From the NCBI GenBank assembly GCA_018268105.1, contig JAFDXG010000036.1, forward strand, positions 1-48,673: a stretch of 48,673 bases of DNA, in the 5' to 3' direction. The notes below the pieces were generated by a model. That model had not been told where the DNA came from, did no database searches, and saw nothing but the letters and a program-made list of their open reading frames with translations. A program made the translations under genes and the position numbers. This stretch comes from Bacteroidota bacterium (GTDB lineage: Bacteria > Bacteroidota > Bacteroidia > Chitinophagales > Chitinophagaceae). Positions 8,521 through 16,052 of this stretch are shown here, one piece after another; position 1 is the first letter of the stretch; every line of letters begins with the position of its first letter.

Positions 8521-9903
8521 CTACTTATCCTGAGCATATTCAGACGACCAGTCATTACCATCATCTCCTTTCTGCCCCTCGAGTTTTATAAGGAAAGTCT
8601 TGGCAGGGAAATAGGGCTTCATGTGAATATCTAGATATATTTTATCTTTCTGTATGGGATCCTGTTCAAACCTCCTTATGGTGAAATGTTCTATCAGTTT
8701 GCTTGGTCCGGTAATGCTGTCAAGAAACTTTACAATCTGTCCATTCAGTTCTTTTCTTGTATTGGCTGTAAAATTTTCAAATGCCCTCCTGTTCAGAAAA
8801 TCCATCATCACTTTAGCCACATAGTCAAATACACGCACAACGGAGTAGGTTTGTAACCCAATATTATCTCCATTAAATAATGTTTTAGCAGAAAAGGCCA
8901 TCACTTTACCATATTCTTTTACCATAGGCACCAGCCCCAGTTTTTCAAGACTGGCTATCTCACTTTTTTTCAAATCAAAACGAACGCCTTCCACTTCATT
9001 GATACCGCCATGTTTTTTACCTGCTGTTACCTGCGACATGAGAGTGTTGTATATTTTCCCGGCAAGTGCAGCAGCAGGTGGCACAAACAGGTCTTCATCT
9101 TCACCCACTTCATCAAATTTACCACGGCCCACCAGCCAGTTGCACGACATAATAGCATTGGAACGATATACATCGCCTCCGGTGAGGTTGGCTGCCTCAA
9201 ACATTTCCATCACATCATCCGGCGCCTCAAGGTTTTCAAAATCGGTAACGAGCATTACTTTATTTTCATAAGCAATCTTTGCCCATTTTTCAACCACCAT
9301 ATTAGAACCCAGATATCCAGGTAATATCAGCAGGCTGTAGTTATTGCGAAGATCAAGTCGGTCATAGTTGGCAATCAGTTCTGTCCTTACTGCATCAATG
9401 AAACGCGTATTGTCCAGGTCTTTCAATTGGTCGGGATCGGCATTCATGATGGAAACATTCTTCACCTTCATACTTTCGGTATTCTTGTAAAACAAGGCTA
9501 CTGAGCGGTATGAACGTTCCAGTTCTTTAGTATTTTCTACTGCAGATTTTAAGTTTTTCTTCAAAGTTTGTCCGGCATGATCCGAACGCTGCTGACAAAC
9601 AGCTATCATTTCGGTAATGTCATCAGAACTGCTAAGTATTTCACTCCACCATTGCAATGATTTTTTTAGTGCTTCCCGCTCTGCTTTTTTCGAAGATTCT
9701 TTAAGAAAAATATTTTTTCTTGCTTTACGCTCTGGGTTAATATTTTGTACACCATCAATAGCCGCTTCAAGCATATCAAAACCGCCGAATTTGGCCAGTC
9801 CCTGCATACTGGTATCCAGTAACTCCGCCGGTTTATCAATTGATTTTACTGCTTCCTGAATTTTATTTTGCAGTTCTTCGGTTTTTAATTGTACCTGCTC
9901 CAT
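8521..9903 (-). CDS. tssC: T6SS contractile sheath large subunit TssC (VipB-like)
   Basis: 460 aa from the ATG at 9903 (MEQVQLKTEELQNKI). The next upstream ATG at 9951 adds 16 residues (MQISFQHLDHH) that do not look like the family. The protein matches the Bacteroidetes TssC type: a helical N-terminus, then a sheath core with RFIDAVRTELI, LLILPGYLGSNMVVEKWA and the acidic stretch KFDEVGEDEDLFVPP. With TssB it forms the contractile sheath around the Hcp tube. Its length is near the usual ~450-500 aa. It follows tssB by 64 bases. Confidence 0.94.
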   Translation of the reverse strand: MEQVQLKTEELQNKIQEAVKSIDKPAELLDTSMQGLAKFGGFDMLEAAIDGVQNINPERKARKNIFLKESSKKAEREALKKSLQWWSEILSSSDDITEMIAVCQQRSDHAGQTLKKNLKSAVENTKELERSYRSVALFYKNTESMKVKNVSIMNADPDQLKDLDNTRFIDAVRTELIANYDRLDLRNNYSLLILPGYLGSNMVVEKWAKIAYENKVMLVTDFENLEAPDDVMEMFEAANLTGGDVYRSNAIMSCNWLVGRGKFDEVGEDEDLFVPPAAALAGKIYNTLMSQVTAGKKHGGINEVEGVRFDLKKSEIASLEKLGLVPMVKEYGKVMAFSAKTLFNGDNIGLQTYSVVRVFDYVAKVMMDFLNRRAFENFTANTRKELNGQIVKFLDSITGPSKLIEHFTIRRFEQDPIQKDKIYLDIHMKPYFPAKTFLIKLEGQKGDDGNDWSSEYAQDK

Positions 9904-9967
9904 TATAAAAAATTTTGAATGGTGATCAAGATGTTGAAAGGATATCTGCATTAATTCTGTTCTCGAT

Positions 9968-10426
9968 TTAATTATCTTTCGGCTGTTCCAGCTCTTTAAT
10001 TAATGCATGTAACGAGTTTATAAGATGTTCCTTTGTTTCGGGATTGGAAAGCGCCTGTTTCAGCAACTTATTTGTTTTAAGTTGTTTAATAATTTTCTGA
10101 AACTGTTCTTTTTTCATGGTAAGCTCACCAAGAAATTCACTCTGACCGGTTATCCCTTTAACACCGAAATCACCAAGATTGCCGAAACGAAGAGTTTCTT
10201 TTTTGGTTGCGCCGTCTTCAGTTTCAAAATCCATCTCAATATTAGGTTTGAAATGTTCAAACACCTGTTCAACGGTGGTCAATCCTTCTACCACTTCTGG
10301 CTTGATGGGCGCATCAGCGGTAAGTTTTTCAGCCATAAGTACCCGGTTCTGGGGAATGTCGGCAAAAGCTTCAAAAGCTTCTGTCTCCTGAACCATACCG
10401 CCTATACCGTATTTTTCTATTGCCAT
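9968..10426 (-). CDS. tssB: T6SS contractile sheath small subunit TssB (VipA-like)
   Basis: 152 aa, beginning MAIEKYGIGG. The central block (ADAPIKPEVVEGLTTVEQVF then FGNLGDFGVKGI) is the TssB fold of subtype-iii systems. The C-terminal helix (FQKIIKQLKTNKLLKQALS) is the part that typically packs against TssC and is recognised by ClpV once the sheath contracts. There is no signal peptide. It lies directly before tssC and 44 bases after tssH, the order expected for a sheath assembly unit. Confidence 0.93.
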   Translation of the reverse strand: MAIEKYGIGGMVQETEAFEAFADIPQNRVLMAEKLTADAPIKPEVVEGLTTVEQVFEHFKPNIEMDFETEDGATKKETLRFGNLGDFGVKGITGQSEFLGELTMKKEQFQKIIKQLKTNKLLKQALSNPETKEHLINSLHALIKELEQPKDN

Positions 10427-10470
10427 AAACGAAGGTTTAATTTGTTAAAATGGTTATTGTTTTTGCCTGT

Positions 10471-12969
10471 TTACTTTTCTATTATCCACTCCAATTCGTT
10501 ATTGTTACCCGCAGCAAGAAAAATTTTGTTACCCGGCAGTATTTCGCCACTGATAATCTTTCGCGATAATGGCCTTCTGAGCTGTGAACGGATTACACCG
10601 GCAAGCGGGCGTGCGCCGTATTTGGGGGTAAAACCCATCTGGGCAAGTATGGAGGCAGCTTCTTCAGATATAGAAAGGGTGATGCCCTGCTTTTCCAATG
10701 CAGCATACAATGATTTCAACTGCACTTTAAGTATGTTCTGCACCATGATTTCTGTCATTGGGGCAAATGGAACAATCTCCGTAAGACGCCCTAAAAATTC
10801 GGGACGGAAATGCTGGGACATAATCTCCATCAATTTTGACGATGAGGGGATTTCACCCCGTTGAAAAGCATCCACCACATACTGACTCCCGATATTTGAT
10901 GTGAATATGATCACTGCATTGGAGAAATCACCTTCCTTTCCCAGTTTGTCGTGCAGTTTTCCTTCATCCATGATCTGCAGAAATATATCGAAAACCGAAG
11001 CATGTGCTTTTTCTATTTCATCAAACAGCACCACAGAATAGGGTTTCTGCCTGATTTTATTCACCAGCAATCCGCCTTCCTCATAACCCACATAGCCCGG
11101 CGGGGCGCCATATAACAATGAGGCAGCATGCTCTTCTTTAAATTCCGACATATCAAACCGTATCATGAACGATTCATCCTGGAAGAGAAAGGACGCCAGT
11201 GTTTTAGTAAGTTCTGTTTTACCGGTTCCAGTAGGTCCAAGAAAAAAGAAAGAACCAATGGGTTGTCCTGGTTTACCCAAGCCAGATCGCGATTCCAATA
11301 TGGCTTCCGCAATTGTTTTTATGGCATGATCCTGTCCTATCACCCGCTGCCCTAAAATATCTTCCATATTCAGCAGGCGTTCTTTTTCCTGGGTTTGTAC
11401 CTTTCCAATGGGAATACCTGTTTTGTATGATACGATAGCGGCTACATCACTTTTTTCGAGGGTTGTATGTTTATTTACAGCAGCAGCCTCTAATGTATTC
11501 AGTGCATCAAGAATATAGTGTTTGACAGATGCAGCTTCTGTAAACGATGCCGGGTCATCTTCCCGCTGAAAATACGCCCACAATATCGGACTCAGCCTGC
11601 TTTTCATTTGCATATACAGCCATTGCCATTCTTCGGTTGTGTGGCCGCTGTTGCTTTCTTTTCGGTCATCTTCATCCCATTGATCAAAATTTTTTCTGAA
11701 ATCCGCAAGGTCTTTACCCCCCGTATCATTGATCATTCTCAGAGCAGCCATGGAGCGGTCGGCCAGGTCTATAGCTGCATCAGGCAGCCGCCTGTCTTTG
11801 ATATATCGTTTAGACAATCGTATTGTTTCCTTAATGGTATCATCTGCCACCTGCAACCCATGATGTTTTTCATAATTAGGAACCACTTTTTTCATCATGT
11901 GAAAACATGCTATATTATCTGGTTCCTCCACCAGCAATTGTTCAAAACGCCGGTTAAGTGCTTCATCTTTTTCAATATATTTCCGGTATTCATCCATTGT
12001 AGTGGCGCCAATGAGGGTTATCTCCCCTCTTGCCAGTTCAGGTTTCAGCATATTGACTGCACCACCTGCTGAACCTTGTTTATCAATCAGTACATGAATT
12101 TCATCAATAAATAATATTGCTTTATCAAACATTTTAATTTCGGTGAGAATACTCTTGAGACGGTCTTCTATTTCCCCTTTGTAAGAAGCGCCGGCTATCA
12201 GTGCCCCGTTGTCTAATTCAAATATGTGGGCATTGTGTAAATGCTGTGGCACTTTTTGTTCCTGCACAGCAATGGCAAAAGCATCTACGAGGCTCGACTT
12301 ACCCACACCAGGTTCGCCTACTATCAGCACATTGGGTTTGGAGCGCCGGCAGAGTATTTCCGACATCATCCTTATTTCTTTATCTCGGCCTATTATAGCA
12401 TCTATCCTGCCTTCTTTTGCCTGCAGGGTTTTGTCTATACAATATTTAAGCAATGCCTGTTTGGGAGCACTTTCTTTTTTACCATTGGCGGAAGAAACAC
12501 TCTTTCCTAAGGCAGTCTGTATATCCGTTTCGTCTGTTACTGCTGTAATGAGTTCCTCCCTGCGAAGCGGAAAAGTTTTCAACTGCTCAAAACTAAATCC
12601 AACTCCGGGAGTGCTAATAGCCGCCAGCAGGTGAAGGGGTTCTATTTTATCTTTAAAAAATTTTAACCTGATGGTATCCGCCTCATTCATCACTTCTTCC
12701 ACCATCTCATCTCCTGAAACTGGATCATTTAATGAAGAGGTCTTTTTCTCGGCTTCTATACGCACTTCCGCCCATTCTTCCATGTAATAAATATCCTTAT
12801 CAAGTGACTTGATCAGGGAATGTAATCCGGCATCCGTGTGTAGAAGGGCTTTGAGAAGATGCGCCGGGCCAAACTCTGCGTTCATATTTTCTTTTGCGAC
12901 TGCCTGGGCAATTTTGATTACCCTTTTAGTATCGTCGGTTAGAACAAAATCCTCTGTTGCTATAGCCAT
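10471..12969 (-). CDS. tssH: T6SS AAA+ sheath-disassembly ATPase TssH (ClpV)
   Basis: 832 aa with two AAA+ modules. A Clp_N-like helical domain fills residues ~1-150. The first Walker A is GEPGVGKSS at ~218-226 with Walker [13 protein letters not shown] middle helical domain follows. The second Walker A is GPTGTGKTE at ~578-586 with Walker [12 protein letters not shown] and the pore-loop-type segment [11 protein letters not shown]. It unfolds contracted TssB/TssC sheath for recycling. I call it ClpV and not ClpB because of its position directly before tssB-tssC and its short middle domain. It starts 21 bases after the PKD-protein gene, so the two are probably cotranscribed. Confidence 0.95.
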   Translation of the reverse strand: MAIATEDFVLTDDTKRVIKIAQAVAKENMNAEFGPAHLLKALLHTDAGLHSLIKSLDKDIYYMEEWAEVRIEAEKKTSSLNDPVSGDEMVEEVMNEADTIRLKFFKDKIEPLHLLAAISTPGVGFSFEQLKTFPLRREELITAVTDETDIQTALGKSVSSANGKKESAPKQALLKYCIDKTLQAKEGRIDAIIGRDKEIRMMSEILCRRSKPNVLIVGEPGVGKSSLVDAFAIAVQEQKVPQHLHNAHIFELDNGALIAGASYKGEIEDRLKSILTEIKMFDKAILFIDEIHVLIDKQGSAGGAVNMLKPELARGEITLIGATTMDEYRKYIEKDEALNRRFEQLLVEEPDNIACFHMMKKVVPNYEKHHGLQVADDTIKETIRLSKRYIKDRRLPDAAIDLADRSMAALRMINDTGGKDLADFRKNFDQWDEDDRKESNSGHTTEEWQWLYMQMKSRLSPILWAYFQREDDPASFTEAASVKHYILDALNTLEAAAVNKHTTLEKSDVAAIVSYKTGIPIGKVQTQEKERLLNMEDILGQRVIGQDHAIKTIAEAILESRSGLGKPGQPIGSFFFLGPTGTGKTELTKTLASFLFQDESFMIRFDMSEFKEEHAASLLYGAPPGYVGYEEGGLLVNKIRQKPYSVVLFDEIEKAHASVFDIFLQIMDEGKLHDKLGKEGDFSNAVIIFTSNIGSQYVVDAFQRGEIPSSSKLMEIMSQHFRPEFLGRLTEIVPFAPMTEIMVQNILKVQLKSLYAALEKQGITLSISEEAASILAQMGFTPKYGARPLAGVIRSQLRRPLSRKIISGEILPGNKIFLAAGNNNELEWIIEK

Positions 12970-12990
12970 ATACTTGATTTGTAGGTTTAT

Positions 12991-14040
12991 TTAAAAAGGC
13001 CAAATACTTTTTTTCGATTCTATTGTAACTACCATAGACTCAATACAATTGGTTTCAGGATTTACATTTCTCCACACCGAAATTTTCTTAATTTTTCTGC
13101 TCTTTAACTCTTTTAACTGTTCACAGAACTTTGCCAGTGGCATAACCGTTCCGTTGTAAGCTACTTTCACAGTTTTATCTTTACACAAATAAGGATCGAA
13201 TACATCTGCACCTTTATCTCCACCTGCTATAGACTTAATCATCGCTGCCAGTTGATCTGTGGAAACATCTGGTGCTTTTTGAATTACAGGACTGGTTACC
13301 GGAGACTTATTACTTTCTGCCTGATCTTTTATTGGTTCTACAGACGGATCTGGTTTAATTTCAGGACGAACAGTGACCGGTTTTGGCGCGGGCACGGGTC
13401 GTGGAGTATTGATATTTTTATTTCGTTCTGCTGCAGCATCTATTACAAATACCAGTTTTTCTCTGGTGAGGTCGCTTCTGCCGTTTACCCGCAGATATAC
13501 TTTTTTATAGCCTGGGGTGCTATACGAATAAGTGGCTGTTTGGCTGGTATCATCTACGGAGTTGGTTTCACCAAAACTCCATTCCCAACTGGTAGAAGTA
13601 GTAGAACCATCTGTAAATTTTGATGGCACCCCGGTATATAACGTATCTGATGAAATGATTATGGGAAGTAACCCTGTATTAACCACTATTGGAGCTTCTT
13701 TTACTACGATAGTTTGTGCCTGTGTGCAGGCTCCATTCACCAACACGGTTACTTCATATTGTCCGGGGTTTTTAAAAATATGTGTGGTAGTATTGGTTCT
13801 CTCATCTTTAGAAATACCATCGCCAAAATCCCAGGAGAACTCCCTGGCCCCTGGCATATCTGCTCGAAAAAGAACAACATTTCCAGCCATTAGTGAGTCA
13901 GAGAAAGTGATATTTACCGGCAGACATTTTTCACTGCCAGCATATTGAAACCCCAGTACCATCAGCGACAACAGGCAAAAAGCACCCATTGTGATAAAAA
14001 CATTCTCATCAATGCGAAAAAAAGAAGGCTTTCTGTTCAT
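12991..14040 (-). CDS. Membrane-anchored PKD-domain protein at the head of the T6SS run
   Basis: 349 aa. Residues ~13-33 form one membrane segment (FITMGAFCLLSLMVLGF) after a short cytoplasmic tail. Two PKD-type beta domains follow: ~40-115 with FSWDFGDG and PGQYEVTVLVNG, and ~120-200 with WEWSFGET and PGYKKVYLRVNG. Then come a Pro/Lys-rich linker and a C-terminal ~95-residue domain containing two cysteines (DPYLCKDKTVKV, KFCEQLKEL) and ending in SIWPF. The bulk should be periplasmic. It is the first gene of the minus-strand T6SS run and may be one of the subtype-iii-specific envelope components (TssN to TssR group), but I cannot assign it to one of them from sequence alone. Confidence 0.85.
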   Translation of the reverse strand: MNRKPSFFRIDENVFITMGAFCLLSLMVLGFQYAGSEKCLPVNITFSDSLMAGNVVLFRADMPGAREFSWDFGDGISKDERTNTTTHIFKNPGQYEVTVLVNGACTQAQTIVVKEAPIVVNTGLLPIIISSDTLYTGVPSKFTDGSTTSTSWEWSFGETNSVDDTSQTATYSYSTPGYKKVYLRVNGRSDLTREKLVFVIDAAAERNKNINTPRPVPAPKPVTVRPEIKPDPSVEPIKDQAESNKSPVTSPVIQKAPDVSTDQLAAMIKSIAGGDKGADVFDPYLCKDKTVKVAYNGTVMPLAKFCEQLKELKSRKIKKISVWRNVNPETNCIESMVVTIESKKSIWPF

Positions 14041-14262
14041 ACAATGATATTTAATTACGAATGGAAAAGATCAGATAATGTATGCTTTCAGTTATAGGGA
14101 AGGATAGGTACAGGTTTATAAGATCAGACCGGTAACAATATGTGTATTTTCCTGTTCATCTATGGAAACCTTACTCAACATTTTAACATAAAACCTTAGA
14201 CTATATAAGTTCTAATCCGGAATTGTTACCCTGCAACTTTTAATAGTTTTAAATACCTGTAT

Positions 14263-14862
14263 ATGATCTCATGGCGCGTTTTAATTTGTATTAGTTTATC
14301 ATTGATGCTTTTTGCCTGTGGTTCTTCCAGGAAAACGGCATCCGAAGGAGGTATTATTTATGTAGATCCAGCCCATTCTGGCAAAGAGAAAAAAGATGAA
14401 TACGGCATGCTGAAAGCTAAATATGCCGGCTACCTGGGTGTAAGACCAGATCATATTACCAATATTGCACTCTACAAGTTCATTGATAGCTGGATGGATA
14501 CGCCCTATCTATGGGGTGGCGATGACAAAAAAGGGATTGACTGCTCAGCATTGATGCAGCTTTTGCTTGATAGTGTATATGCCATAAAAATTCCCCGTAC
14601 TTCCGTTGAACAATTTTATGCCCGCTGGATTGATAAATTCCGGTCAACCAAACATTTGTCTGAGGGCGATCTTATTTTCTTTAAAACAATTGGTGATAAT
14701 GTAGTATCGCATGTTGGGCTCTACCTGGACAATGGAAAATTTATCAATTCTTCTTCTTCCAAAGGAGTGAGTATTGCCAGTCTTAATGATCCATACTGGA
14801 GTTCGCGACTGGTAGGGGCCGGAAGAATTAATCTTAGTCTATTGGAAGCCCGAAGAAAATAA
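14263..14862 (+). CDS. NlpC/P60 family lipoprotein (cell-wall peptidase)
   Basis: 199 aa. The lipoprotein signal ends LMLFACGSS with the lipid-accepting Cys at 19. The NlpC/P60 domain covers ~70-190: catalytic Cys94 in KKGIDCSALM, His150 in VVSHVGLYL, and FINSSSS supplying the third polar residue region. YLWGGDD before the Cys is the usual family signature. Such enzymes cut peptide stems of peptidoglycan. It is the first gene of the plus-strand group that diverges from the T6SS run (222 bases apart), followed 27 bases later by the phosphatase. A role in opening the cell wall for the T6SS envelope complex is inferred from position; it could equally be a general wall hydrolase. Confidence 0.9.
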   Translation: MISWRVLICISLSLMLFACGSSRKTASEGGIIYVDPAHSGKEKKDEYGMLKAKYAGYLGVRPDHITNIALYKFIDSWMDTPYLWGGDDKKGIDCSALMQLLLDSVYAIKIPRTSVEQFYARWIDKFRSTKHLSEGDLIFFKTIGDNVVSHVGLYLDNGKFINSSSSKGVSIASLNDPYWSSRLVGAGRINLSLLEARRK

Positions 14863-14889
14863 AAGGGAACATTAATTAATCCTCATAAC

Positions 14890-16026
14890 ATGAATGTCAG
14901 CAATATTTATTATCTGCACGAAATAGGTGGTAAGAAAAATCAGGAGGATTATATATGGCCTCCCGGAGGCACGGCCACCGGAAGTGATAAAATATTTATT
15001 GTATCGGATGGTGTTGGAGGTGCAGAAAACGGGGAATTGGCCAGCCGGTTGATTTCAGAATGTATGGGTGCTGCCCTTTTGGAAACACCCGCCCGTAATT
15101 TGAACATAGACGTTATAAATGCCATGCTAAAAACAGCGCAGCATAAATTAGTAGATTATGCCCGCATACGTCACCTGAATGATGATATGGCTACAACATT
15201 TTCTTTGCTGGTATTAAATGGCAGCAAAGCCTTTATCTCCTGGTGCGGCGACAGCAGGGTGTACCATATCCGGAATGGGAATATTTTATATAAAACTTCA
15301 GATCACTCGCTGGTGAATACATTAGTGAAAAACGGTGAAATAACAGAAGCAGAAGCAGCAAAGCATCCTCAAAAAAATATAATCTTAAAAGCCATACGGG
15401 CCGACTATTCTGCTATTGAAGCCGAAGCAGTATGGATTAATGATATTGAAAACGGAGATTATTTTCTGCTTTGCACCGATGGTCTGCTGGAAAATATTTC
15501 TGATTCCGAACTTGAATCATTGGTTACCCTGGCTGATACCGGGAATGATGCCATCATTGAAGCATTTCAACAATATTGTCTCAACAAAACCAGGGATAAC
15601 TATTCAATGTACCTGGTAAGAGCACAAATAAATGATAAAAGAAAATCCCGAAGAAAGAAAATTCTCATTGGCAGCCTGGTTACACTCTTCTTTGCTCTTT
15701 TAGGAACTGGTGCATATTATTATTTAAACTATTCAGGATTCAGCAAAGAAAATAATATTTCTCCTGTTCCCGGGGAAACTATTTTACCATCAGATAATGG
15801 TACTTCAGATACGGATAAAACATCTTTACTTCCCGACTATGAAATAATAGAACAGCCTGTGAAAAAAGACAGTGGAAATATGGAAATTCCAACCTTCTCC
15901 ATTACAAAAGCTGATAAGGATTCATTAAGAAATAATTCAGCCGGTAAAAAAATAATAAACCAGGTAAAAGAAAATAGAGATACCGGAGAAAACATAACAG
16001 GTGAAGAAAAAAAAGAACACAAATAA
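14890..16026 (+). CDS. Membrane-anchored PP2C-type Ser/Thr phosphatase (PppA-like)
   Basis: 378 aa. The PP2C domain spans ~1-245: KKNQEDY near residue 15-21 replaces the usual RxxNED motif, metal-binding Asp40-Gly41 lie in VSDGVGG, ISWCGDSRVY is the central motif, CTDGLLEN and TRDNYSMYLV supply the remaining Asp residues. Unlike typical T6SS PppA, a basic stretch and one membrane segment (ILIGSLVTLFFALLGTGAYY, ~255-276) follow, with a ~100-residue acidic, Ser/Thr-rich tail outside the membrane. It sits 26 bases before the tandem kinase, so the two should be made together as opposing enzymes. The T6SS link is from the PpkA/PppA precedent plus divergence from clpV; it is not shown by the sequence itself. 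Confidence 0.92.
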   Translation: MNVSNIYYLHEIGGKKNQEDYIWPPGGTATGSDKIFIVSDGVGGAENGELASRLISECMGAALLETPARNLNIDVINAMLKTAQHKLVDYARIRHLNDDMATTFSLLVLNGSKAFISWCGDSRVYHIRNGNILYKTSDHSLVNTLVKNGEITEAEAAKHPQKNIILKAIRADYSAIEAEAVWINDIENGDYFLLCTDGLLENISDSELESLVTLADTGNDAIIEAFQQYCLNKTRDNYSMYLVRAQINDKRKSRRKKILIGSLVTLFFALLGTGAYYYLNYSGFSKENNISPVPGETILPSDNGTSDTDKTSLLPDYEIIEQPVKKDSGNMEIPTFSITKADKDSLRNNSAGKKIINQVKENRDTGENITGEEKKEHK

Positions 16027-16052
16027 TATTGTTAATCTAAATTATTGATGAC

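Noticed and set aside
9904..9951. Earlier ATG for tssC
   Set aside because: The added 16 residues do not resemble the family; the ATG at 9903 gives the expected length.
10025..10864. A 279-codon plus-strand frame opposite tssB and tssH
   Set aside because: Both minus-strand genes are well supported; the antisense frame shows no domain and spans two genes.
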